A model generated the notes under the pieces. The model had not been told where the DNA came from, did no database searches, and saw only the letters and a list, made by a program, of their open reading frames with translations. From Nodosilinea sp. LEGE 07088 (GTDB taxonomy: Bacteria; Cyanobacteriota; Cyanobacteriia; Phormidesmidales; Phormidesmidaceae): a stretch of DNA of 64,000 bases. Positions 1 through 8,729 of this stretch are shown piece after piece. The position numbers and the translations under genes are program-made. The DNA is taken from positions 1 to 64,000 of the forward strand of contig NZ_JADEWX010000008.1 in assembly GCF_015207395.1 (NCBI RefSeq), written 5' to 3'. The first letter of the stretch is position 1. Each line of letters starts with the position of its first letter.

Positions 1-2
1 AG

Positions 3-107
3 TTATGGACCGACTGGGCACTCCAACTGATAGCGCTCAAACCCCATAAACATCGCTATTTTCAGCGTGGTCTCTATGCTCTATCCCTGATGCAGCAAGC
101 TCTTTAG
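3..107 (+). CDS. C-terminal fragment of an unidentified protein
   Basis: An open frame enters from the left edge and ends at TAG 105-107, giving 34 residues that end in YALSLMQQAL. The peptide is basic and aromatic (KPHKHRYFQRG). That would suit the tail of a transposase-like protein, but no family signature is visible, so I give no function. The rest of the gene lies outside the window. About 256 bases without a gene follow. Confidence 0.35.
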   Translation, partial: LWTDWALQLIALKPHKHRYFQRGLYALSLMQQAL

Positions 108-286
108 GTACGTTGTCACCCGTTAAGGTATCAACTCAGAGCAGGGCATTGCTATCGCGAAGTAGCCAGAAGTCAGTATTGACAGGCATTCTGGCTCCTG
201 ACTCCGACATTCCAAGTTCTACCAGCGTCCCGGCTTAAGTGGATACCCCTTTGCTACTGAGTTTGTCAGCAAATGCGCCATCATAG

Positions 287-308
287 CGCCCGGCCTCAAA
301 ACCGGGCG
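287..308. terminator. Hairpin downstream of the CsbD-like gene
   Basis: A 7-bp perfect stem (CGCCCGG at 287-293 with CCGGGCG at 302-308, 8-base loop) lies 56 bases past the stop of the minus-strand CsbD-like gene. There is no T-tract, so it could be a weak or factor-assisted terminator or just a small palindrome. Confidence 0.3.
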
Positions 309-363
309 AGGAGAAGACTAAGTGGCCTCAAGATGGCCTCAAGCCAGGTACACCATCATGCTC

Positions 364-756
364 TTACTGGCCAAAGAAACTCTTCACATTATCTACGAGC
401 CCTTCGGCAGAGTCTTGAGCGGCATCGGCAGCATCCTCAACGGCACCCTGGGTACGGCCTAGGTCGCGCTGGGCGCGGCCCTGTACTTGATTGCCAATGC
501 CCTCAGCTTGGCTGGCGGAACGCTGCAATCGGCCAATATCTTCTTGAGCGCGGCCTTTGATTTGGTTAGCGGTGCCAGCGCCAGCTACCTGGTCTAGGGC
601 CTGCTCAGCTCGGGCTTGTACCTTGTCACCCGCCTCGTTACCCAGAGCCATCGCCGGGGCACCAAAGCTAAAGAGCAGGCTAGAGCCCAGTACTAGAGCC
701 GCTAAACCTACAGTCAAAAATCGCCGGACTTGAATTGCGATCGCACGAATATTCAT
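364..756 (-). CDS. CsbD-like stress protein with signal peptide
   Basis: The product has 130 residues. Residues 1-37 form a signal peptide (basic MNIRAIAIQVRRF, hydrophobic VGLAALVLGSSLLFSF, then AMA), so it is probably exported to the periplasm. The mature part is Ala/Gln/Gly-rich with two CsbD-like stretches, NQIKGRAQEDIGR and NQVQGRAQRDLGR, followed by an acidic helix. CsbD-type proteins are general-stress proteins of unknown biochemical role, and cyanobacteria often carry exported versions. I chose the ATG at 756 rather than an upstream frame extension because AGGAG lies seven bases before it and the signal peptide starts cleanly there. The gene stands alone, divergent from the FAD oxidoreductase gene. 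Confidence 0.75.
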   Translation of the reverse strand: MNIRAIAIQVRRFLTVGLAALVLGSSLLFSFGAPAMALGNEAGDKVQARAEQALDQVAGAGTANQIKGRAQEDIGRLQRSASQAEGIGNQVQGRAQRDLGRTQGAVEDAADAAQDSAEGLVDNVKSFFGQ

Positions 757-1127
757 AAGGGGTCTCCTAAAAAAACTGTACCTAACCGTCAGTGCTAGGT
801 CTCCATCTCCCCTGTTATAAATTGGCAGCACCCTGCCTCAAATCGCCCCAGCGGCAGATCCCACTCAAATAATTAGGCATAGATCTAGATGCTTCAGCAC
901 CGACCTTTCAGTATTGATCTCATACCAAGTCCTAACCCTATACCCCCGATTCCATAAAGGCCAAATTGTGACGAATGGCATTCGCCCTGAGGAATCGGGA
1001 GTAAATAAACAGGCTTTGGTATCAGTTCTGGCAGATCAATAGTTTCATGTCAGTCAGCATCCCAGCCCTAGCCGCGCTCCTGGATTCTTCACCTAAAATC
1101 GATCCAATCTAGAGACTCAACTTCACC
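757..1127. other. Divergent intergenic region
   Basis: This 371-bp gap separates the divergent CsbD-like and FAD-oxidoreductase genes and must hold both promoters. I see no convincing -35/-10 pair. Its notable content is the imperfect inverted-repeat element at 922-1022. Confidence 0.6.
922..1022. repeat. MITE-like inverted repeat, copy 1
   Basis: The left arm begins ATACCAAGTCCT and contains ACCCCCGATTCC. The right arm contains GGAATCGGGAG and ends AGGCTTTGGTAT, so the ends pair imperfectly over about 30 bp. The arm motif recurs in the element at 55045-55149, so the two belong to one palindromic repeat family without coding capacity. I see no clear direct repeats around this copy. Confidence 0.55.
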
Positions 1128-3239
1128 ATGGCCCATGCCTCTAACCCCGTCACCCAGCGGAACGGGCTGTTTACCGACAATGCCTTCACCCGTCCGGCCA
1201 ATGGCGCCGAGCTAGCCGCCTCGATTTTGGTCGTCGGTGGCTCAACGGCAGCTTATACCACTACCCTGACGGCGCTACGGCTCAACCTGGATGTCTGTCT
1301 AGTCCAACCCCACAAAGTGGTCGGGGGTCAGTTCACCGCCCAGGCCCTACCGGCTTCCGACGACGGCGATCTGCTCCAGGCCAAGGCCACCCTCTACACC
1401 GTCGATGGCGAAGAGTTTGCAATTTCAAAAGCGCAGCGGGCCTTTCGCGATCGCCAGCGCGAACTGCAACCCGTCGGCGGCAAAAAGGTCGCTAACCCCG
1501 GCGGCGGTTGGGTCAGCCCCCTTTCCACCACACCAGTGGTGGCCGCCACCGCTATGAATGAGGCCCTGTTGCCCTATCTGCGTGACGGTCGCCTGACCCT
1601 GATTCCCTTTGCCGAGCCTGCCGAGGTGGTCATGGGTAATGTGAACGGACGGTCTCAGGTCCAGGGCGTCATTTTTCGCGACACCCAGTCTGGCCACCCC
1701 TTCACCGTCACCGCCCAGGTCACCGTCGAAGCTACCGACCTGGGCGACCTGTTAGAGGTGGGCCATATTCCCTCTCGGGTCGGGCAAGAGGCCCGCCACG
1801 AAACTGGCGAGGCCATTTTGCCGGAAGATGCGCGGCCTCAGTGTCAGCAGTCGATTACCTTCGATGTCGTCATTGAGCACACGCCACGGGGCAAGGGCGT
1901 AGCCATCGGCAAGCCCGACGAGTTTGAGGTCGCCCCCTGGATTGGGCTCAAAGAATTCACCCATAACTTCTGGACCAAGGCCAAATCCGACCAGTGGCAA
2001 AAATGGGATTTCTTTAGCGACTTCGGCATATTTCGCTATCGTCGCCTCCTCAGAACCCAAACCCACGACAAAAAAGTTTCCCCAGGCGATGTCACCGTGC
2101 TCAACTGGGGTACCTCCAGCGAGCCTAATCGGGCCTTTTGCTGCGGCAACGACTATCGCCCCGGTCGCTTAGTCGGGGTCAACCGCGACGAGCGCCACCT
2201 GCACATGCAGCGGGCGCGGCGGCGAGCCCAAGCCTACGTCCACTACCTGCAAACCCACGGGGCCGCTGACCTCAAGCCCAGGGGTGACCTCACCTGGACC
2301 TCCGACGGCATTGCCCTGGAGCCCTACGTGCGTGAAGCCCGGCGCGGCATTGCCCTGACCACTATTCGCCATGACGACGTGGCCGAGACCTTTTTCCCTG
2401 ACCTGGCGCGGGCTCACTGCTTTGACGACTCGGTGGGCATCGGCCAGTACCACTACCTCGACCTGCACGGCAACGATGCCCCAGGCCACGTTAGCCCCAA
2501 GGGCAAAGATGTGATTGCGCTGCCCTTTACCCTGCCCTTGGGCGCACTCGTGCCGCGCGATACCGATGGGTTAGTACTCTCAGCCAAGAGCCTGGGCACC
2601 ACCCACATTACCAACGCCGCCTACCGCATGCACCCGATGGAGTGGGCGATTGGCGAGGCCAGCGGGTTTCTGGCGACGTTTGCGGTGTGGACTGGGCTAG
2701 ACCCCAGAGTATTAGCCACCGAAGAACGCCACATTCGCAAAATTCAGGGGTTCATGGCCCGCAACGGCATTCCTATCTTCTGGTTCAACGACATCAGCCA
2801 CAATGATCCCGATTTTGAGTCGATTCAAGTGATGGCGACGGCGGGTATCGTGCGCAGCGAAAACCCCAAAAACCTCTCCTTCAGGCCCCATGCGCCGGTC
2901 AGTCGGGCTGTAGTGGCTACAGCCCTAGCTAACTTGCTCAAGCTCCCGACCACTCTGCCAGCAAACCCAACCTTTACTGATGTTGTTCCCGGTGAGCATT
3001 GGGCCTACATACCCATCGAAACCCTCTATGCCCACGGCATGATCGCCGGAGTCGGCAGAAATCGCTTTGCTCCAAATGCCCCCATCACCCGCGAACAACT
3101 CTCATTTTTGGTCAAGCGGGCCATGCCCGAGGTCTACGATCGCGCCTTTGCCCGCACCCCCATCGATCGCCAAAACCTCCAGCGCCGCGAACTCTCCCGC
3201 GTGCTTTACGAGATCCTCAAGGGGCAACTGGAGATTTAG
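1128..3239 (+). CDS. FAD-dependent oxidoreductase fused to SLH repeats
   Basis: The protein has 703 residues. Residues 30-60 hold a Rossmann dinucleotide-binding start (SILVVGGSTAAYTTTLTALR), followed by VVGGQFTAQALPASDD and a long FAD_oxidored-type body with LSAKSLGTTHITNAAYRMHP near residue 485. That segment is typical of the FAD-binding C-terminal part of this family, whose substrates are mostly unknown. After residue 560 two S-layer-homology repeats follow (about 585-630 and 635-675; TFTDVVPGEHWAYIPIETL, then FAPNAPITREQLSFLVKRAM). SLH repeats bind peptidoglycan or cell-wall polymers, so an envelope location would be expected, yet no signal peptide is seen at the N-terminus. Start ATG 1128; no strong Shine-Dalgarno. 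A bidirectional terminator follows. Confidence 0.85.
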   Translation: MAHASNPVTQRNGLFTDNAFTRPANGAELAASILVVGGSTAAYTTTLTALRLNLDVCLVQPHKVVGGQFTAQALPASDDGDLLQAKATLYTVDGEEFAISKAQRAFRDRQRELQPVGGKKVANPGGGWVSPLSTTPVVAATAMNEALLPYLRDGRLTLIPFAEPAEVVMGNVNGRSQVQGVIFRDTQSGHPFTVTAQVTVEATDLGDLLEVGHIPSRVGQEARHETGEAILPEDARPQCQQSITFDVVIEHTPRGKGVAIGKPDEFEVAPWIGLKEFTHNFWTKAKSDQWQKWDFFSDFGIFRYRRLLRTQTHDKKVSPGDVTVLNWGTSSEPNRAFCCGNDYRPGRLVGVNRDERHLHMQRARRRAQAYVHYLQTHGAADLKPRGDLTWTSDGIALEPYVREARRGIALTTIRHDDVAETFFPDLARAHCFDDSVGIGQYHYLDLHGNDAPGHVSPKGKDVIALPFTLPLGALVPRDTDGLVLSAKSLGTTHITNAAYRMHPMEWAIGEASGFLATFAVWTGLDPRVLATEERHIRKIQGFMARNGIPIFWFNDISHNDPDFESIQVMATAGIVRSENPKNLSFRPHAPVSRAVVATALANLLKLPTTLPANPTFTDVVPGEHWAYIPIETLYAHGMIAGVGRNRFAPNAPITREQLSFLVKRAMPEVYDRAFARTPIDRQNLQRRELSRVLYEILKGQLEI

Positions 3240-3249
3240 GCTCTAGCAA

Positions 3250-3282
3250 AAACCCCAGGGTTTTTGAAAAACCCTGGGGTTT
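3250..3282. terminator. Bidirectional rho-independent terminator
   Basis: A perfect stem of about 15 bp (AAACCCCAGGGTTTT paired with AAAACCCTGGGGTTT) with a tiny loop lies between the convergent FAD-oxidoreductase and ctaE genes. A/T-rich flanks on both sides let it work for both strands. Confidence 0.85.
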
Positions 3283-3301
3283 GAGTGAGTTGACTCCCAC
3301 C

Positions 3302-3913
3302 CTAGATCAGCGTCAGCAGGTAGATCAGAGTAAACAGCACAATCCAAACGATATCGACAAAGTGCCAGTAGATCTCGGCCATCTCGGGGCCAGTGTGGGT
3401 GATGTCGTTGTAGTGGTTGGCGCGGCGCGATCGCCACAGCACGCCCAAGATCAGCATCAGCCCAATGAACACGTGGGCCCCGTGGAAGCCCGTCATCAGG
3501 TAAAAGCAGTTGCTAAACAAGTTGGTTTTGAGGCCGTAGCCCAGGTTCATATACTCATACACCTGGCCCACCAAAAACACGGCCCCCATGGCAGCGGTAA
3601 TGCCAAACCACTTGCGTAGCCCCGCCAGGTCATTGTTTTTGATGGCCTTGGTGCCCAGGTTAATCACCAAACTACTCGACACCAGAATGAACGTGTTCAC
3701 CGCTGGCAGCAGCAGTTCCACCTCAGTTTCTTTGGGTGGCCATTCGGCTTTGCTGCCCCAAAACACCAAAAACACGGCAAAAAAGCCCGCGAACATCAAA
3801 AACTCTGAACACAGAAAGGTGATCAGGCCGAGCAACCGCAGATCTTGGTGCTCTTCATGGGTTGCTAGCTCATGGCCAGTGACAACCGGGGTGGAGTCTA
3901 CAGTGCCTTGCAT
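3302..3913 (-). CDS. ctaE: Cytochrome c oxidase subunit III
   Basis: This is subunit III of the aa3-type haem-copper oxidase, a 203-residue membrane protein that stabilises the catalytic core. It has about five to seven hydrophobic helices, starting at LGLITFLCSEFLMFAGFFAVF, and the family motifs ETEVELLLPAVNTFILVSSS and MTGFHGAHVFIGL. The last helix contains YWHFVDIVWIVLFTLIYL. I placed the start at ATG 3911-3913 (MQGTVDSTPVV) because the upstream extension has no subunit III character. It is the last gene of the minus-strand ctaC-ctaD-ctaE operon, 78 bases after ctaD, and ends at a strong terminator. Confidence 0.95.
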   Translation of the reverse strand: MQGTVDSTPVVTGHELATHEEHQDLRLLGLITFLCSEFLMFAGFFAVFLVFWGSKAEWPPKETEVELLLPAVNTFILVSSSLVINLGTKAIKNNDLAGLRKWFGITAAMGAVFLVGQVYEYMNLGYGLKTNLFSNCFYLMTGFHGAHVFIGLMLILGVLWRSRRANHYNDITHTGPEMAEIYWHFVDIVWIVLFTLIYLLTLI

Positions 3914-3991
3914 AATATACCGGGGAGTAAGGGATGTATAAGTAGAGCAGTACCGCAGGTGGGCGGTGCCCACCTGCGGTACTGGAAAGAT

Positions 3992-5659
3992 CTATTTCGG
4001 TACTAGCGCTTCTTCACCAGTCGCCGCTTCCTTGGGCTCAAAGCCGTAGTCGTAGGGGCCGTGGGTGAGCACCGGCAGCACCTCCCAATTTTCGATGATT
4101 GGCGGCGAAGCCGTCGTCCATTCCATGGTCATAGCGTTCCAGGGGTTTGGTCCCGCCTCTTTACCCGCCATCCAGCTCCAGATCACGTTGATATAAAACG
4201 GAATCACTGATACCGCCAAAATATATGATCCAACGGTCACCAACTGGTTGAGGTCGGTAAACTGTGGGTCATACATCGCCACCCGTCGGGGCATGCCCTG
4301 AATCCCTAAGGAGTGCATGGGAGTGAAGGTGAGAATGGTGCCGATAAAGGTAAGCACAAAGTGAACCTTGCCCAGGGGCTCATTCAGCATGCGCCCGGTC
4401 ATCTTGGGGAACCAGTGATAAATTCCGGCATAGATGCCAAACACTGAGCCGCCAAACAGTACGTAGTGGAAGTGGCCGACCACATAGTAGGTGTCGTGCA
4501 CATGGATGTCGAAGGGCGCTGCCCCCAGGGTCACACCGCTGAGACCCCCAAAGACAAACATCGACAGCAGCCCCACGGCAAACAGCATGGCCGTGGTATA
4601 GCGAATTTTACCTCCCCACAGGGTCGCTACCCAGCTGAAGATCTTGACCCCCGTAGGCACCGCCACAATCAACGTTGAAATCGTGAAGAAGATTCGCATC
4701 CAGGGGGCGGTACCGCTGGTAAACATGTGATGCACCCACACAAACAACCCCACCAGACAAATGGTCATGGAGGAATATGCGATCGCCTTGTAGCCAAAAA
4801 TCGGCTTGCGAGCATGCACCGGAATCACCTCAGACATAATGCCAAAAATCGGCAAAATCATGAGGTATACCGCCGGGTGTGAGTAAAACCAGAAGAGGTG
4901 CTGATAGACCACCACGTTGCCCCCGGCATCGGGCTTAAAAAAGGAGGTGCCAAAGTTGATGTCAAACACCAGCAGAATGAGTGCAGCGGCCAATACCGGG
5001 GTAGCAAACAGCGCCAAAATGGCCGTAGCCACCATCGCCCAACAAAACAGCGGCATCTCATCCCAGGCCATACTGGGCACCCGCATTTTCCAGATCGTGA
5101 CCAAGAAATTTACCGAGCCCAAGATAGACGATGTACCCACTAAGACCAGGGCCAAACACCACAGAGTCTGGGGCAGGTTAGCCGTGATTTCGCTCAAGGG
5201 CGGGTAAGATGTCCAACCCGCTTGGGCTCCACCACCGACGAAAAAGCTCACCACCAACAGCGCCCCCGCCGGAGGATTGAGCCAAAAGGCAATGGCATTG
5301 AGCTTCGGAAACGCCATATCCCGCGCTCCAATCATCAGCGGGATCAGGTAGTTACCAAAGCCGCCGATCGCCGCCGGCACGATCCACAGAAAGATCATAA
5401 TCGTGCCGTGGTTGGTCAAAAAGGCGTTGTAAAGCTCAGGCGTGAGAAAGTCAGAGTCAGGGGTAGCTAGCTCAGTGCGCATCAGCACCGCCATGAACCC
5501 ACCCACCAGGTAAAACAAAAACGAAGTGACTAAATACTGAATGCCGATCACTTTGTGGTCAACATTAAAGGTGAAGTAGTCGTACCACTTCCACTTGTCG
5601 GGATGATTGTGGCCACCCTGGGCAACCACAGGGGCCACGGAGATATCTGCTTGAGCCAT
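3992..5659 (-). CDS. ctaD: Cytochrome c oxidase subunit I
   Basis: This is the catalytic subunit of the terminal oxidase; it reduces O2 to water at the haem a3-CuB centre and pumps protons. It has 555 residues and about 12 transmembrane helices. Visible ligand motifs are NHGTIMIFL (haem a His), WFYSHPAVYLMI (CuB His plus the cross-linked Tyr), VWVHHMFT (CuB His pair) and HDTYYVVGHFHYVLFGG (haem a3 and haem a His). The start is set at ATG 5657-5659 (MAQADISVAPV); the frame continues upstream, but that part looks like translated intergenic DNA. No Shine-Dalgarno precedes this ATG, so coupling to ctaC is possible. Confidence 0.97.
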   Translation of the reverse strand: MAQADISVAPVVAQGGHNHPDKWKWYDYFTFNVDHKVIGIQYLVTSFLFYLVGGFMAVLMRTELATPDSDFLTPELYNAFLTNHGTIMIFLWIVPAAIGGFGNYLIPLMIGARDMAFPKLNAIAFWLNPPAGALLVVSFFVGGGAQAGWTSYPPLSEITANLPQTLWCLALVLVGTSSILGSVNFLVTIWKMRVPSMAWDEMPLFCWAMVATAILALFATPVLAAALILLVFDINFGTSFFKPDAGGNVVVYQHLFWFYSHPAVYLMILPIFGIMSEVIPVHARKPIFGYKAIAYSSMTICLVGLFVWVHHMFTSGTAPWMRIFFTISTLIVAVPTGVKIFSWVATLWGGKIRYTTAMLFAVGLLSMFVFGGLSGVTLGAAPFDIHVHDTYYVVGHFHYVLFGGSVFGIYAGIYHWFPKMTGRMLNEPLGKVHFVLTFIGTILTFTPMHSLGIQGMPRRVAMYDPQFTDLNQLVTVGSYILAVSVIPFYINVIWSWMAGKEAGPNPWNAMTMEWTTASPPIIENWEVLPVLTHGPYDYGFEPKEAATGEEALVPK

Positions 5660-5776
5660 ATAAGGAGTTGCTAATAAACGGCTATCAAAACTGGAGAAGT
5701 TGAAAACACTGGGCCAAAAGCACTGAAACGAGTCTCTCGGGCACAGCCCTAGTGAGCATTTCCGGTGCATCAAGCC

Positions 5777-6787
5777 CTAGCGTAGAGAGGCGTGATCCAT
5801 ATTCATTGCGGACATCTGAGCGATCTGCACTGGAGCCTGAACCAGCTCAGGGGCCAACGCAGCTAGATACTCGGCATCGGTAGCATTCTCCATCGGCTGG
5901 GCCACGGTTGATGTCGGAGTAGCCGACGCCACTCGGCTGGCCATCCAGTCGGCATAGTCTTCGGTAGAGTGCACAATTACCTGGGTGCGCATGCCGCCAT
6001 GGTAGGCCCCGCAGAGCTCCGCACACACCACGGGGTAGGTGCCCTCGCGGGTAGCCACAAATCTCAGCTCAGCTGTCTCACCGGGGAGAGCATCTTGCTT
6101 GAGACGGAACTGGGGTACCCAAAAAGAGTGAATCACGTCCTTGGCTTCAATCATCAGCTGCACGTCTTGGCCTACAGGCACGTGCAGTTCACCATCAACA
6201 ATGTTGGTGTCTGGATAGGTAAAGATCCAGGCGTACTGCATACCGACGACATTAACTGTCAGATCCGGAACGTTGCCTAGGGTCTGGGAGCCAGCCCCAA
6301 AGCCGTAAACCTGAGTTTTAGAAAACAGGTCATCTTCGCTCGCCTGTGACAGCAGCGGTGCCACATCAATCACTGATTTTTGAGGTGCCATAGCCACCAT
6401 AGTGCCGTGGTTGTGGTGGCCACCGGGCGAAAAGCCGCCCATCTCTTGAAACACCACCACGCTGTAGAGACCCAGGCCAACGACTATCACCGCAGGAATC
6501 GCGGTCCAAAATACCTCTAGGGGCAGGTTGCCTTCGATGGGTAGGCCATCGGTCTCATCGCCCTTACGCTGGCGAAAGCGAATCATGGAGTAGACAATGG
6601 CTCCCTGCACCACGATGAATAGGGCAGTGCCAATGGTAACCATGACGTTAAACAGATCATCCACCAGGGGAGCCTGCTCCGACGCCTGTACCGGCAGCAT
6701 ATTGTTGTTTTGCCCTACCCATAGACTGACTAGGGTGACCACAATACCGATCACGAGCGTCAAGAGGGGAGCGGGAATTTGTTTCAT
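5777..6787 (-). CDS. ctaC: Cytochrome c oxidase subunit II
   Basis: This subunit carries the CuA centre and accepts electrons from cytochrome c6 or plastocyanin on the lumenal or periplasmic side. It has 336 residues with three hydrophobic segments in the first ~125 (one from residue 8, one around IGTALFIVVQGAIVYSM, one around AIPAVIVVGLGLYSVVVF). A cupredoxin domain follows, with HSFWVPQFRLKQDALPG and the CuA motif CAELCGAYHGGM, including both Cys, His and Met. The start ATG 6785-6787 is preceded by AGGAGA at good spacing. First gene of the ctaCDE operon; its promoter must lie in the 6.8-7.3 kb gap. Confidence 0.96.
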   Translation of the reverse strand: MKQIPAPLLTLVIGIVVTLVSLWVGQNNNMLPVQASEQAPLVDDLFNVMVTIGTALFIVVQGAIVYSMIRFRQRKGDETDGLPIEGNLPLEVFWTAIPAVIVVGLGLYSVVVFQEMGGFSPGGHHNHGTMVAMAPQKSVIDVAPLLSQASEDDLFSKTQVYGFGAGSQTLGNVPDLTVNVVGMQYAWIFTYPDTNIVDGELHVPVGQDVQLMIEAKDVIHSFWVPQFRLKQDALPGETAELRFVATREGTYPVVCAELCGAYHGGMRTQVIVHSTEDYADWMASRVASATPTSTVAQPMENATDAEYLAALAPELVQAPVQIAQMSAMNMDHASLR

Positions 6788-7297
6788 GGCTACTCTCCTA
6801 GGGAGATGTTGCGATCGCAGCAGCCCTGTACGTCAGGAACAACCACGATCAGAGTTTGTAAATTAACTTTCATGGCCAAAAAATCATCAGCCATATCTTT
6901 ACGCATGCTAAAGGGCAGACCTGGTCAGGGCCAGGAAACTTTTGTTTTGCTTCAACTCTCTCAGTAGCCCAGGGCAGTTCCACGAAGTTTTGTAACCGGG
7001 CCAGGCATGTCAAAATCGAGCCTTAGAGCAACCAAGGCCTTTGAGGCCAACCATAAAATTCTGCTAACCGGTTGACCATAGCCATCTTCACGGCAGTCAT
7101 CCTGGGCATCGTCAGGAGTTGCGTCACCGTAGCCTAGTCAGGCTGATCGCAAGGCCGATCAGCCCTGTTGACTCTCCATTTCTTAGAGTTTTCTTACAAC
7201 TCGGGGCCAGCGCTGAGGAATGGGCATGCTATCAGCAGACCATGCAATAGATCGGCCCTATTGTCGAAGTGCCGCTGTACCTAGAGAGAACCAAACC
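6788..7297. other. Divergent intergenic region with a hairpin
   Basis: This 510-bp gap lies between ctaC (leftward) and the small gene at 7298 (rightward) and should contain both promoters. A perfect 9-bp inverted repeat (GGCTGATCG at 7141-7149 with CGATCAGCC at 7156-7164, 6-base loop) lies 133 bases before the small gene. It has no T-tract and could be a leader hairpin or an operator. Nothing else stands out. Confidence 0.5.
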
Positions 7298-7573
7298 ATG
7301 GAATTTTCGATGGCCTCAGATCAGCCTGACATTCGCAAAGAAGCTCTCGTGGCACTCACGGCTCAGTTCGTCAAACAGGGGCATCCGCCCAGCTATGCCC
7401 AACATATGGCTACCGCATCCATTTTTCAGGCCGACTTAGAGTTACGCAACGTCCAGTTCTCCCGTCTGCTGGCCTGGCTAAAAGAGGCCCACGCCGATAT
7501 TTATCCCGAAGCGCTGGTCATTGCTGAGGCAGTGCGGCAAGAGTTTGAAAAGCGTGTGACCGGTCAGTTTTAG
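7298..7573 (+). CDS. Small conserved-looking protein of unknown function
   Basis: The product has 91 residues, starting MEFSMASDQ. It is predicted soluble and mostly helical with no signal peptide or membrane segment (KEALVALTAQFVKQGHP, then ELRNVQFSRLLAWLKEAHAD). I placed the start at ATG 7298; the frame extends to 7220, but a purine-rich GAGAGAA precedes the downstream ATG and the upstream part looks non-coding. I do not recognise the family. A bidirectional terminator separates it from the convergent sigma-factor gene. Confidence 0.65.
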   Translation: MEFSMASDQPDIRKEALVALTAQFVKQGHPPSYAQHMATASIFQADLELRNVQFSRLLAWLKEAHADIYPEALVIAEAVRQEFEKRVTGQF

Positions 7574-7690
7574 GCCCTAGACGACCCGGCTACAGGGCTT
7601 TAATTGACCTTATTACAGGTCTCAGACTCACTCTATATGACCCCATCTCCAACGCAGTGACTGAGTTGGTGGCGCTGATCGGGCTCTAAA

Positions 7691-7726
7691 AAAACCAGCG
7701 CCTAACTTAAGCTAGGCGCTGGTTTT
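7691..7726. terminator. Bidirectional rho-independent terminator
   Basis: A 14-bp perfect stem (AAAACCAGCGCCTA at 7691-7704 with TAGGCGCTGGTTTT at 7713-7726) has an 8-base loop. It sits between two convergent genes, with A and T runs on either flank. Confidence 0.85.
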
Positions 7727-7745
7727 GATTTAGCTCTAATTTACG

Positions 7746-8729
7746 CTAGCTGGCAATGTAGCCATGCATCGTCGATTTACGACGACGCAGGTGCTTGAGA
7801 GCCTGCTGCTCTAGCTGACGCACTCGCTCCCGGCTGATATTCATGCGGTTGCCCACCTTAGCCAGCGACAGCTCGTTACCGTCTTCTAAACCGTAACGCA
7901 GCGTAATCACCTCTTTCTGCTGCGGGGTCAGCTCCGACAACAGATTGCGAATATCCTGCTTGAGCGATTCCTGGGCGGTAAAGGTCTCAGGAGAAATGCC
8001 GTCGTCTTCCAGCAGCTCTTGTAGCTCGGTGTCTTGATTGTCGCCAATGCGCACATCGAGAGAAATGGGCTGCCGCGCCAACACTAAAAACTCGCGGATC
8101 TGCTTGGGTTCGAGCTCCAGCGCCTCACCAATTTCGGTGGCGTTGGGGCTGCGGCCCAGCTGTTGCGACAGCTCTCGCTGCACTCGCTTGATTTTGTTGA
8201 GTTTTTCGGTGATGTGTATGGGCAGACGAATGGTGCGGGCCTGCTGGGCGATCGCACGGGTGATAGCCTGACGAATCCACCAGTAGGCGTAGGTCGAAAA
8301 TTTGTATCCCTTAGTGGGATCAAACTTCTCAACACCGCGCTCCAAACCCAGAGTCCCCTCTTGAATCAGGTCGAGAAATTCTAGGTTGCGTTTTTGATAC
8401 TTTTTGGCGATCGCAACTACAAGACGCAAATTTGCCTCAATCATCTTGCGCTTAGCTCGCTCACCCAGGCCCACGGCCTGCTTGAACTTGTCTTCAGTCA
8501 ACCCAGCTGCCTCAGCCCACTCCAAAGTAGTGGGTTCATGGCCCAGTTTCTCAGCCAGGTTTTCCTTGACTTCTAACAGAGCCATATAAGCTTGTACTTG
8601 CTTGCCGAAGATGATCTCCTCTTCGTGGGTAAGCAACGGCACTCTGCCGATCTCATGGAGATAGGTTCTTACAGCATCAGCACTGTAGAGAGGCTTACTT
8701 TTTAATGTACGAGTCTTTGTTTTGGCCAT
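7746..8729 (-). CDS. Group 2 sigma-70 factor (RpoD-like)
   Basis: This is an RNA polymerase sigma factor of the RpoD-like, non-essential group 2. It has 327 residues: a short basic N-terminus ([13 protein letters not shown]), region 1.2 ([17 protein letters not shown]), region 2 with [20 protein letters not shown] and the -10-recognition helix around [15 protein letters not shown], region 3, and region 4 with the helix-turn-helix [19 protein letters not shown]. It lacks region 1.1 and the long non-conserved insert of principal SigA factors, hence group 2. Cyanobacteria carry several such factors (SigB-SigE), and I cannot tell which this is. ATG 8729 is chosen because MAKTKTRTL fits and GGAGG lies upstream, though somewhat far. 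Confidence 0.92.
   Translation of the reverse strand: MAKTKTRTLKSKPLYSADAVRTYLHEIGRVPLLTHEEEIIFGKQVQAYMALLEVKENLAEKLGHEPTTLEWAEAAGLTEDKFKQAVGLGERAKRKMIEANLRLVVAIAKKYQKRNLEFLDLIQEGTLGLERGVEKFDPTKGYKFSTYAYWWIRQAITRAIAQQARTIRLPIHITEKLNKIKRVQRELSQQLGRSPNATEIGEALELEPKQIREFLVLARQPISLDVRIGDNQDTELQELLEDDGISPETFTAQESLKQDIRNLLSELTPQQKEVITLRYGLEDGNELSLAKVGNRMNISRERVRQLEQQALKHLRRRKSTMHGYIAS

Noticed and set aside
1752-2489. Minus-strand frames of 61-106 codons inside the FAD oxidoreductase gene
   Set aside because: They mirror the high-GC plus-strand gene, lack start signals and have no recognisable protein motifs.
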